Of a DNA stretch of 48,204 nt, positions 1 through 6,623 are shown piece by piece. The notes under the pieces were generated by a model. It made no database searches, was not told the origin of the DNA, and saw nothing but the letters and a program-made list of their open reading frames with translations. Within the stretch, counting starts at the first letter, position 1. The number at the start of each line of letters is the position of its first letter. The position numbers and the translations under genes are program-made. The DNA comes from FEN-1250 sp039918615 (GTDB taxonomy: Bacteria; Gemmatimonadota; Gemmatimonadetes; Gemmatimonadales; Gemmatimonadaceae), in contig JBDSHG010000194.1 of NCBI GenBank assembly GCA_039918615.1, positions 1 through 48,204 of the forward strand, in the 5' to 3' direction.

Positions 1-345
1 GGTGCCGTTCGGTCCCGTGTTCGTGCCGGACAGCGTCCAGTGAAAGACCGGCTGACTGCCGTTCATGCGGATACTGTCCATTGTCACGACCATGTCCGGG
101 AAGGCGGTCATGAAGCCCTGCGCATCCACTGTGATCGCCTTGCGTCCGACAGACTGCGGCCCGCCGTTGATACTGAGCGAGCCATCCTCCGCAAAATGCG
201 CGGCGACACTCGCGGCGTTCTTGCTCGACCAGGCTTTCGCATAATCCGCGGCAAACACGCGGAGGTTGTCCTTCGGCATGGAGTCTCCAGTGCGGGTGCA
301 TGCGACGATCAGGAAGATCACGAAGGCCACGCGCCGCAACGGCAT
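1..345 (-). CDS. SnoaL/NTF2-like lipoprotein, 3' end cut by window
   Basis: The reading frame is open from an ATG at 345 to the window edge, giving 115 residues with no stop. The N-terminus has a short hydrophobic stretch ending in a lipobox (LIVAC, Cys about residue 16), so the product is probably a lipoprotein. The rest reads like a SnoaL/ketosteroid-isomerase-like (NTF2 fold) domain: an N-terminal helix containing YAKAWSSKNAASVAAHFAEDG, then strands including SINGG and GRKAI and the FMTAFPDMVVTMDSI segment typical of these proteins. The family binds or converts small hydrophobic ligands, and the substrate cannot be told here. The ATG overlaps the stop of the upstream small ORF as TGATG. 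Family assignment is from recalled motifs. Confidence 0.75.
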   Translation of the reverse strand, partial: MPLRRVAFVIFLIVACTRTGDSMPKDNLRVFAADYAKAWSSKNAASVAAHFAEDGSLSINGGPQSVGRKAITVDAQGFMTAFPDMVVTMDSIRMNGSQPVFHWTLSGTNTGPNGT

Positions 346-533
346 CACCTCTCTCTTCGCTCGCGATTCCAGTCGAGCGGCTTCCGATCCAGGAGCGGGA
401 TCGCGACGCCGACCGCACCGTAGATGGCGGTGCCACAACGGAATCTGGTGAGCATGTATCGGAACGCTCGGATCGGTATGTACGACACCATCGAGAAGAG
501 CGCGCCGGCTGTGATGCCGACTCGCAGTGGCAT
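345..533 (-). CDS. small putative membrane protein, unrecognised
   Basis: A 62-residue frame starts at ATG 533 (the frame could extend to 680) and ends in a TGA that overlaps the next gene's ATG as TGATG. That arrangement suggests translational coupling. One or two hydrophobic stretches are visible (VGITAGALFSMVSYIPIRAF and AIYGAVGVAIPLL), followed by an Arg-rich basic tail (NRERRER). I do not recognise a family. The hydrophobic pattern and the overlap are the only support, so it could be spurious. Confidence 0.35.
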   Translation of the reverse strand: MPLRVGITAGALFSMVSYIPIRAFRYMLTRFRCGTAIYGAVGVAIPLLDRKPLDWNRERRER

Positions 534-706
534 TCTCGTGAATTGCCCATCCCATGCCGCAATGGAGCTGGTGGCGTACGACAAGACGTCCCTCGCGTGG
601 TGAGCGATTCGCTGAGAGCATCCTCCAGCTGGCCAACAAGATGCGCCGTCACATCGCTCGCGTCCACATCGATCAGTCATATTCAGCCAACCGCGAGGAG
701 GAACCC

Positions 707-823
707 GTGGCTACGTCCAAACAGCAGGCCGCCGCCAGCAAGAACATCAAGAAGGCCGGGCTCGCCTACGTCCGCAACCGCTTTGCATCGAAGAACGCCG
801 TGAGCTCGTCCGAGAACGAATAG
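707..823 (+). CDS. very small basic protein (38 aa), unrecognised
   Basis: A strong Shine-Dalgarno (GAGGAGGAA) lies 3 bases before a GTG at 707, opening a 38-residue frame that begins VATSKQQAAASKNIKKAG. The Lys-rich KNIKKA segment resembles small basic proteins seen in many bacteria, whose function is not established. The last 58 bases lie antisense over the 3' end of the ankyrin gene, which is unusual. The SD is the main evidence. It may instead be a truncated copy of a longer small gene. Confidence 0.4.
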   Translation: MATSKQQAAASKNIKKAGLAYVRNRFASKNAVSSSENE

Positions 824-2310
824 GCCTCCGGATTCGGCACCGGCACGCCGTGCGCCAGCAGCGCCCGCGCGCACCCAACATAGTCTCGAGACGCGATCGT
901 ATCCATCGTCTCCATCTGCGACGCGAACGACAACGTCCCGATCACATTATCGTCGTACGCGTGCTTAACGCGCCAGTCTGCGCCGTGGTCCAGCACGAGA
1001 TCCACGATTCGCGCATCGCCACGGAACGCAGCGTGATTGAGTGCCGTCGCGTTCCACCCCATCTTCACGTCCACGGGCCAGCCGACCTCCAGCATCGTGC
1101 GCACCCCCGCGATGTTCCCGGTCGCGGCGAGCTCCGGCAGCGCGCGCAGCTGATGCTCGCCGAGACTCGCGATCATGTCCGGCGTGCGCGCGAGCATTGC
1201 GCGCGCCGCGCTCGCATCGCCGCGCGCGCACGCGGCGACGAACGCATCGGTCCCGCTCAGCGACTCCTCGACTCCCGCCTCGCGGAGCAGCTCGACGACG
1301 TCGGTGCGGCCGAGCGCCTGCGCGAATCGGTAGACGCTCACGCCGTGGTCGTTGGTCTTCCGCAAATCCGCGCCTGCCTCGACCAACGCCTGCACGTGCG
1401 CGAGCGATCTTCCACGCTCGATGGCGTGGTGCACCCACGGCTTCTCGTTTGCGTCGCCGCCGTGCTCGAGCATCAGCCGTAGATCGTCGAGCTTGTCGAA
1501 GTCCAGCACCCGGCCCAGAGAGTTCGTCCCGTCGACGCGCGCGCCGGCGCGCAGCAGCAGGCGCGTACACGTGGAGTCCGCACCCTCCACTGAGTGATAC
1601 AGCGACTCATTGTCGTCGGGATTCGCACCGGCGGCGAGCAGCAGCTCCGTCATCCGCGCGCTGTGCGTGACGCCGGCGGCGCCGTAGAGCGCCGAGAGCG
1701 ACCACTCGGGATATCGAGGGACGGTGAAGCGGAGATTCACATCCGCACCGCTCTCGAGCAGCAGCTCCGCGCTCGACACCAGCCGCTCCTCGAGCCCCTC
1801 CTCGGCCATCATCCTCGAATGCGTGACGGCGATGAGTGGCGGCATCTGCCGCGGACCGCCGGCGCGGTTCGCCCACCCCGCCTCGGCTGCGATCACGGTC
1901 CGCAGCGTGCCCACATCACCCACCGCGCACGCAACCCACGGATCACCGCGAAATAACTCGGGCTCCTCTTCGAGCAGCCGCATCGCGCGTCGCCGCGCTC
2001 GCACTCCGCCGTCGTACACGAGATCGAACCACGACTTCCGCCGCTCGGCCGCTCCCGCATGCGTCCACTCGACGTGACGCCGTAGCTCGACCCACGATGC
2101 GAATCCGTACTCGCGCGCGACGACGGATTGCGCGTCGTGCAGCGCAAGGTCGCGGGTGGCGAGCGCGGCGACAGTCGCACCGCGCGCGGCGGGGAGCGCC
2201 TCGATGAATCGCTGCAACGCTGCAACCTCTCCGGCGCGCGCATCGCGCAGGAGATTCTTCGCCTGCTTCTTCAGATGTGAAAGGTCTGGTGACGCGGGTA
2301 GGACTTTCAT
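766..2310 (-). CDS. ankyrin repeat-containing protein
   Basis: This 514-residue protein starts at the ATG at 2310 behind a clear GGAGG ribosome-binding site; the frame extends further upstream but without one. Residues 1-70 carry an N-terminal helical segment (DLSHLKKQAKNLLRDARAGE) that often precedes ankyrin domains in soil bacteria. Ankyrin-type repeats follow, including LLLESGADVN, LLLAAGANPD, LLLRAGARVD, LVEAGADLRK and LVLDHGADWR, spread over roughly residues 130-490. There is no signal peptide or membrane segment, so it is probably cytoplasmic and binds protein partners through the repeats. The partner is not evident from its neighbours. Confidence 0.88.
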   Translation of the reverse strand: MKVLPASPDLSHLKKQAKNLLRDARAGEVAALQRFIEALPAARGATVAALATRDLALHDAQSVVAREYGFASWVELRRHVEWTHAGAAERRKSWFDLVYDGGVRARRRAMRLLEEEPELFRGDPWVACAVGDVGTLRTVIAAEAGWANRAGGPRQMPPLIAVTHSRMMAEEGLEERLVSSAELLLESGADVNLRFTVPRYPEWSLSALYGAAGVTHSARMTELLLAAGANPDDNESLYHSVEGADSTCTRLLLRAGARVDGTNSLGRVLDFDKLDDLRLMLEHGGDANEKPWVHHAIERGRSLAHVQALVEAGADLRKTNDHGVSVYRFAQALGRTDVVELLREAGVEESLSGTDAFVAACARGDASAARAMLARTPDMIASLGEHQLRALPELAATGNIAGVRTMLEVGWPVDVKMGWNATALNHAAFRGDARIVDLVLDHGADWRVKHAYDDNVIGTLSFASQMETMDTIASRDYVGCARALLAHGVPVPNPEAYSFSDELTAFFDAKRLRT

Positions 2311-2550
2311 GGTGCCTCCATGCGGTGATCGCCGAAGGCCCGCAAACCGGCTGCACGGTGGCAGTGATTTGGTGGTGCTGTGATGAACGAGTGGGTTCAA
2401 CCCTTCCCGCGGGCCCGGGGGCGCCTCGCAAGCGCCTCCCGGAAATTACATCGCGTACGCGGGCTCGCCAGTGGGGCTCATCACTCGCGCACGAGTGGGA
2501 GATCGGCTTTCGTGATTGCGCGAAAGGAAACGTCGGGGCGGGCCGCCACT

Positions 2551-3798
2551 CTAGCGCAGCTGCTCGGAAACGGCATCGAAGAATTTCCAGTCATCAACGA
2601 CTTCGCCGCCGGTTGGCTTGGTCTGCGCGCTCCAGACGACGATCACGAGATGCGCGGCGGGATTGATGTAGATGTGTTGGCCGAAGATCCCATCCGCCTC
2701 GAACGCCCCGTCGCGAATTTCCTCAGGAGACGTGCCAGGCCACCAGAAGTAGCCGTAGGGAATTGGCGTGCCATCGCGCAGTGCCTTCGCCGTCGACGCC
2801 TCGTGGATCCATCCGCGCGGCAGGATTGTGTCGCCGTTCGCGATGCCGCCGTCGAGGATGAACTGTCCGAAGCGACCGTAGTCGCGGAGCGTCGCGCTGA
2901 AGCCGCTGCCGCCGATCTCGTGACCGTCGGGTGAATCGAGCCACCACTTCGCGTCGGCCTCCATCGCGTAGCGGCTCCAGATGCGATCGGCGAGGTAGTC
3001 GGCGAGCGGGCGGCCGACGGCGGCGCGGACGATCTCGCCCGCGACCTGCGTCTCGCCGGTGCTGTAGTTGTTGACGAGGCCGGGTTGCGCGGCGCGCGGC
3101 AGCGAGGCCATGAGCCTCATCGCCGCGCCGGGCTTCTGCGCGATCTGCGCCTCGAGGAGATGGCGACGATCGGATGACGAGTCCGTGTATTTCTCTCTCC
3201 AGTGGACACCCGACGACATCATGAGGATGTCGCGCACGGAGACGCCGTCGTACGCGCTGCCCGAGAGCGACGCGACGTACTTCGTGACGGGGTCGTTCAG
3301 CGACGCGATGCGCCCCTGCGCGATTGCGGCGCCGACGAGTGTCGACGTGATCGACTTCGCAACCGACATCGACATCCAGCGCGTGCGCTCGGTGTTGCCG
3401 TAGCGATAGCGCTCGAGCGCGATGCGGCCGCTGCTGAGGACGAGGATGCCGGCGACGCGATTGAGATCGAGGAATTGCTCGAGATCGTAGCTCCTATCTC
3501 CGTCTGCGAAGTGGACATCGCCGAGCGGCGTCGCTGACGGAGGCAAAGATTTCGGATGCGCGCCATGCGGCACGATGCGCGTCGGGAAGAGACGGTCGAT
3601 GTTGCGGAAGGTGTTGACCGCCATCTCCGGCGTGAGCGCGCCGTCGTACATCTGGCGCACGGTGCCGATCGGCTCGCTCGCGTGCGGATACGATTGGCTA
3701 TCGGCCGGCGCGACTGACGCGCTCCGTACGGGATGCGTGCCGCACGATGCGAGGATCGGGAACGCGACAAGTAGCGTGGCGAGAGTTCGAAGGCTCAT
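2551..3798 (-). CDS. beta-lactamase-fold serine hydrolase, NylB-like lipoprotein
   Basis: The 415-residue product has a lipoprotein signal (PILASC, Cys19), so it is likely membrane-anchored on the periplasmic side. The catalytic SxxK motif is S145-V-A-K148 within WMSMSVAKS, and the Tyr motif is Y245-S-T in NNYSTGE. The surrounding segments (SSGVHWREKY, GGSGFSATLRDYGRFGQFILDGG) match class C beta-lactamase relatives of the 6-aminohexanoate-dimer hydrolase (NylB/EstB) type. These enzymes cleave amides or esters through an acyl-serine, and the substrate cannot be predicted. It is co-transcribed with the upstream ACT-domain gene, which it overlaps by 4 bases (ATGA). Confidence 0.9.
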   Translation of the reverse strand: MSLRTLATLLVAFPILASCGTHPVRSASVAPADSQSYPHASEPIGTVRQMYDGALTPEMAVNTFRNIDRLFPTRIVPHGAHPKSLPPSATPLGDVHFADGDRSYDLEQFLDLNRVAGILVLSSGRIALERYRYGNTERTRWMSMSVAKSITSTLVGAAIAQGRIASLNDPVTKYVASLSGSAYDGVSVRDILMMSSGVHWREKYTDSSSDRRHLLEAQIAQKPGAAMRLMASLPRAAQPGLVNNYSTGETQVAGEIVRAAVGRPLADYLADRIWSRYAMEADAKWWLDSPDGHEIGGSGFSATLRDYGRFGQFILDGGIANGDTILPRGWIHEASTAKALRDGTPIPYGYFWWPGTSPEEIRDGAFEADGIFGQHIYINPAAHLVIVVWSAQTKPTGGEVVDDWKFFDAVSEQLR

Positions 3799-4205
3799 GT
3801 CGTACGAGCGGCGCCGCGCGCGTCTTCGACGACGATGCGATGCCCGGCTGCCTCGAGCGCGGCGATCGCCGTCGCGAGTGCGCCTCCGGGGACCAAAACG
3901 TAATCCGTGTCGAACGTCGCAATTGGAAAGATCGGCACCTCGGCATCAGCCAGTGGGGATGCGATGACGGCGAAGATACCGATCAGGTCCAAGGGCAGCG
4001 GACCGTTCACGCGGAACGCGCGATACCCGCGCTCTGCGTCGAGCTCTTCGGGAAGGGCGGCCTCGTCGGCGACGATCGAGAGCTCGGTCGGCGTGCGAGA
4101 GATCGTGAGAAAGTCGCGCGCGCGCACGGTCCAGTCGGGAACGGCCTCGCTGGGAGGCAGCCGGTAGAGAGCGAGGGGCGTGGTGAGCAGTGTCAGTGCG
4201 ATCAC
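3795..4205 (-). CDS. ACT domain-containing protein
   Basis: This 136-residue soluble protein has the two-part architecture of the ACT_3/ACT_7 (CASTOR-like) family. An N-terminal part has WTVRARDFLTISRTPTELSI, and a C-terminal ACT domain has NGPLPLDLIGIFAVIASPLADAEVPIFPIATFDTDYVLV. Members of this family bind amino acids. Its stop overlaps the start of the NylB-like hydrolase gene by 4 bases, so the two are probably translated together. That hints at a link with amide or amino-acid metabolism, which is inference only. Confidence 0.82.
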   Translation of the reverse strand: MIALTLLTTPLALYRLPPSEAVPDWTVRARDFLTISRTPTELSIVADEAALPEELDAERGYRAFRVNGPLPLDLIGIFAVIASPLADAEVPIFPIATFDTDYVLVPGGALATAIAALEAAGHRIVVEDARGAARTT

Positions 4206-4318
4206 GACGCCGCGGCGGCGCCGAATATGGAATACGAGACCACGGATCCTCCGGACTGTGCTGTGTCGTGAACATCAGATGTATCACGAAACGCCGCCGT
4301 CCGGAACGGCAGGCGCGA

Positions 4319-4918
4319 ATGAATCTCGATACCGTAAACGTGGCCGCTGTCGCCCCCGTACCTCTGGATGTTGCCGCGCGCGCCCGCGCGGTTCATTCTT
4401 GCGTGGTCATGATGGCACTACCTCAGCGCGCACTCTCTCTCGCGGGATTCGTTCTCGCGCACGCAACGTGGAGCCTCTCGGACACTGAATCCGATGAGCG
4501 GCTCTGTCCTCTTGCCGTGCTCGAGGGCGCCGACGGCGATCGCCGCATGACGCGCTTCGAGGCCGACACGCAGGAGGAGGCCATCGTCGCGGGAAAGATC
4601 GCGATGCGCGAGGCGAAGGACCACGTCGCCGCGTGGGCGTTCGCGCGCGAAGGCGCATGGCGACGCATGGACAGCACTCCATCCGGCGACGTCCTCGCCG
4701 TGGACTTCTGGGCGACCGGCATGCCGAGCGTCGCGACGTTGATGCAGCCGTTCAGTCGCGCGGAGAATGGCGGCCGCTTCCGCGTCGGCCCGAAGCCGAC
4801 GCTCGTCGTCGGCGACGCGGTGCTCGCGCCGGATGTCGCGGTGCCGTCGATCGCCGCAATTATGGATGGCGTGCAGGCGCACACGATCGTCGCCGAGCTC
4901 TGGCCCACCTGGCGCTAG
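4319..4918 (+). CDS. hypothetical protein, 199 aa
   Basis: The frame is open from 4190, but that end lies over the divergent ACT gene, so I place the start at ATG 4319; ATG 4409 or 4412 is also possible. The sequence is codon-biased like its neighbours and has no signal peptide. It contains an acidic, charged middle section (ADTQEEAIVAGKIAMREAKD) and a proline- and valine-rich C-terminus (VGPKPTLVVGDAVLAPDVAVPS). I do not recognise a family or a catalytic motif. It is transcribed away from the ACT/hydrolase pair and precedes a small dimeric-barrel gene by 99 bases. Confidence 0.65.
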   Translation: MNLDTVNVAAVAPVPLDVAARARAVHSCVVMMALPQRALSLAGFVLAHATWSLSDTESDERLCPLAVLEGADGDRRMTRFEADTQEEAIVAGKIAMREAKDHVAAWAFAREGAWRRMDSTPSGDVLAVDFWATGMPSVATLMQPFSRAENGGRFRVGPKPTLVVGDAVLAPDVAVPSIAAIMDGVQAHTIVAELWPTWR

Positions 4919-5017
4919 TCACTCGCCATCGCCAACGCCGCCTCGCTTGACTCCGGGTGGTCCGCGGGAACATTGAAGGTTGAATCCCAATCGCCCGCAA
5001 CGTTCACGGAGAATCCG

Positions 5018-5332
5018 ATGCTGCTCATTCGCGAGATCATGTACTGCAAGCCCGGAAAGGTTCGCCCGCTCGTCGAGAAGTTCGTCGCCATGAACAAGCT
5101 CGGCGTCAAGATCGGCATGCCTTCCATGCGCATCATGACGGATTTCGCGGCGGAGCGGTATTGGACCGTCGTCTCGGAGATGGAGGTCGCCGATCTCGCA
5201 ACGTTCGAGAAGATGATGTCGGAGCCGCCAAAAGGATCGGCCGAAGACATGAAGCAGTTCGAGGAGCTCATGAAGGACTACCATGACCTCGTCGATCAGG
5301 GGAAGCGGGAGATCTACAAGCTCGAGGGCTAG
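5018..5332 (+). CDS. small dimeric alpha/beta-barrel protein (NIPSNAP/ABM-like)
   Basis: This 104-residue protein starts at ATG 5018, preceded by CGGAGAA. The opening MLLIREIMYCKPGKVRPLVE and the later RYWTVVSEMEVADLATFEKMM follow the beta-alpha-beta pattern of the dimeric ferredoxin-like barrel superfamily (NIPSNAP, EthD, antibiotic-biosynthesis monooxygenase-like). Many such proteins are small oxygenases or binding proteins. No catalytic residues stand out here. Its TAG stop shares the palindrome CTAG with the stop of the convergent GNAT gene. Confidence 0.7.
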   Translation: MLLIREIMYCKPGKVRPLVEKFVAMNKLGVKIGMPSMRIMTDFAAERYWTVVSEMEVADLATFEKMMSEPPKGSAEDMKQFEELMKDYHDLVDQGKREIYKLEG

Positions 5333-5844
5333 CCGTCCGCGAGATTGCGGAGCGCACTCTCACCGAGCGAGTAGTCCACCCACATCGGATCCGGCCGCGC
5401 GCCGAGCTTCTCGTAGAAGGTGCGCGCGCTCGTGTTCCAATCCGCGACCTGCCACTTGATCGCCGCGCAGTCACGCGCCACCGCGGCGTTCGCCGCCGCG
5501 CGCATCAGCGCCTCGCCCACGCCGAGCCCGCGCCCGGACTCGGCCACGTAGAGCTCCTTGATGAAGAGCGTCGGCCGCGCGCGGAAGGTGAACGGGATGA
5601 GATAGTAGACGAGCATCCCGATCAACCCCGTCGCCGCGGCATCATCCTCAGCGACGAGCGCGTAGAAATCCGGCGTCTCGCGCGAGAATCCCTGCGCGAG
5701 CAGGGTCTCCTCGGTCACCGCGAAGTCCGTGTCGTAGCCCTCGAACGCCGCGAGGCGCCGCATGAGCGTGAGGAGCGCGGGCACGTCGTGCTCGACGGCG
5801 CGTCTGACGTGATAGCGATCCGCGGGCGCGGGGCGGTCGATCAC
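5329..5844 (-). CDS. GNAT family N-acetyltransferase
   Basis: A 171-residue single-domain GNAT transfers an acetyl group from acetyl-CoA to an amine. Visible elements are the N-terminal YHVRRAVEHDVPALLTLMRRL, the beta4 strand LFIKELYVAE, the pyrophosphate-binding loop SGRGLGVGEALMRAA, and the C-terminal WNTSARTFYEKLGARP. This layout resembles the diamine/spermidine acetyltransferase branch, but the substrate is not certain. I chose the GTG at 5844 because it overlaps the upstream TGA as GTGA; another GTG at 5889 would add 15 residues. It is the last gene of the kinase-cyclase-GNAT run. Confidence 0.87.
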   Translation of the reverse strand: MIDRPAPADRYHVRRAVEHDVPALLTLMRRLAAFEGYDTDFAVTEETLLAQGFSRETPDFYALVAEDDAAATGLIGMLVYYLIPFTFRARPTLFIKELYVAESGRGLGVGEALMRAAANAAVARDCAAIKWQVADWNTSARTFYEKLGARPDPMWVDYSLGESALRNLADG

Positions 5845-6623
5845 TGAACGGGAGGGGGAGTGAGACGAACCTTGAACATCCGCGGCCACATTTTACCCGT
5901 TAGCAAGAGCTGTCCGTCAGGCGCAAGCGCGATCCCGTTCATGACCTCCGCAGTCGCGGGGCGATCAGGATAGAGGTTCGCAAAGGCAATCGCCTTACGA
6001 ACGAGACCCGAGGCCGGATCGATTTGCATGACCCAGTTGGACTGATAGACGTTGGCGAGGACCATTCCATCGACATACTCGAGCTCGTTCATCTGAAAAA
6101 GTGGCGCACCGGCGTATCGAACGTGAACAACGCGCTGCAGCGCGAAATCGACCGGCGAAAGGAAGCGAAGTGAATCCGAGCCGTCGCTCACGATCAACGA
6201 TGTGCCGTCGGTCGCTAGTCCCCAGCCCTCGCCCGCATAGTGAAAGGAGTCGAGCGGAACGAGCGTTGCAGCGTCGTAACTGTACGCGATGCCTTCTTTC
6301 CACGTCAGCTGGTAGAGTTTTCCTCGAAGTAGAGCTAGTCCCTCACCGAACCGATTCGCAGACAGCGATCGCGACGCCAGCACGTGGCCGGTGCGGAGAT
6401 CTACACGACGCAGATCCGAGTGGCCATAACGCCCAGTGCTCTCGTAGATGACGCTGTCTGCATACACGAGTCCCTGCGTGTAGGCATCGGAATCGTGTGG
6501 AAAGGTTGCAGTGACTTCATACGACTCATCGAGGTCGCGCGCAGCGTGGCCACATGACGCTACCGCGGAACCACCCGCGATGGAGGCAAGTGCGACGAGA
6601 ATCGCGCGCGCGCCACGTAGCAT
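5841..6623 (-). CDS. glutaminyl-peptide cyclotransferase (plant/bacterial type), lipoprotein
   Basis: The 260-residue product resembles the five-bladed beta-propeller glutamine cyclotransferase family, which converts N-terminal Gln to pyroglutamate. Recognisable blocks are FPHDSDAYTQGLVY, ESTGRYGHSDLRRVDL, RFGEGLALL, YAGEGWGLATDG, MNELEYVDGMVLANVYQSN and VMNGIALAPDG. A lipobox (AVASC, Cys24) predicts anchoring outside the cytoplasm. The ATG at 6623 shares its A with the kinase stop (TGATG); a GTG one codon earlier is also possible. The coupling to a receptor-like kinase gene suggests co-expression, not a known joint pathway. Confidence 0.9.
   Translation of the reverse strand: MLRGARAILVALASIAGGSAVASCGHAARDLDESYEVTATFPHDSDAYTQGLVYADSVIYESTGRYGHSDLRRVDLRTGHVLASRSLSANRFGEGLALLRGKLYQLTWKEGIAYSYDAATLVPLDSFHYAGEGWGLATDGTSLIVSDGSDSLRFLSPVDFALQRVVHVRYAGAPLFQMNELEYVDGMVLANVYQSNWVMQIDPASGLVRKAIAFANLYPDRPATAEVMNGIALAPDGQLLLTGKMWPRMFKVRLTPPPVQ

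Noticed and set aside
2482..2497. CACTCG / CGAGTG inverted repeat between the ankyrin and NylB-like genes
   Set aside because: A 6-base stem without a U-run or a matching second site; no evidence of function. The rest of 2311-2550 shows nothing else.
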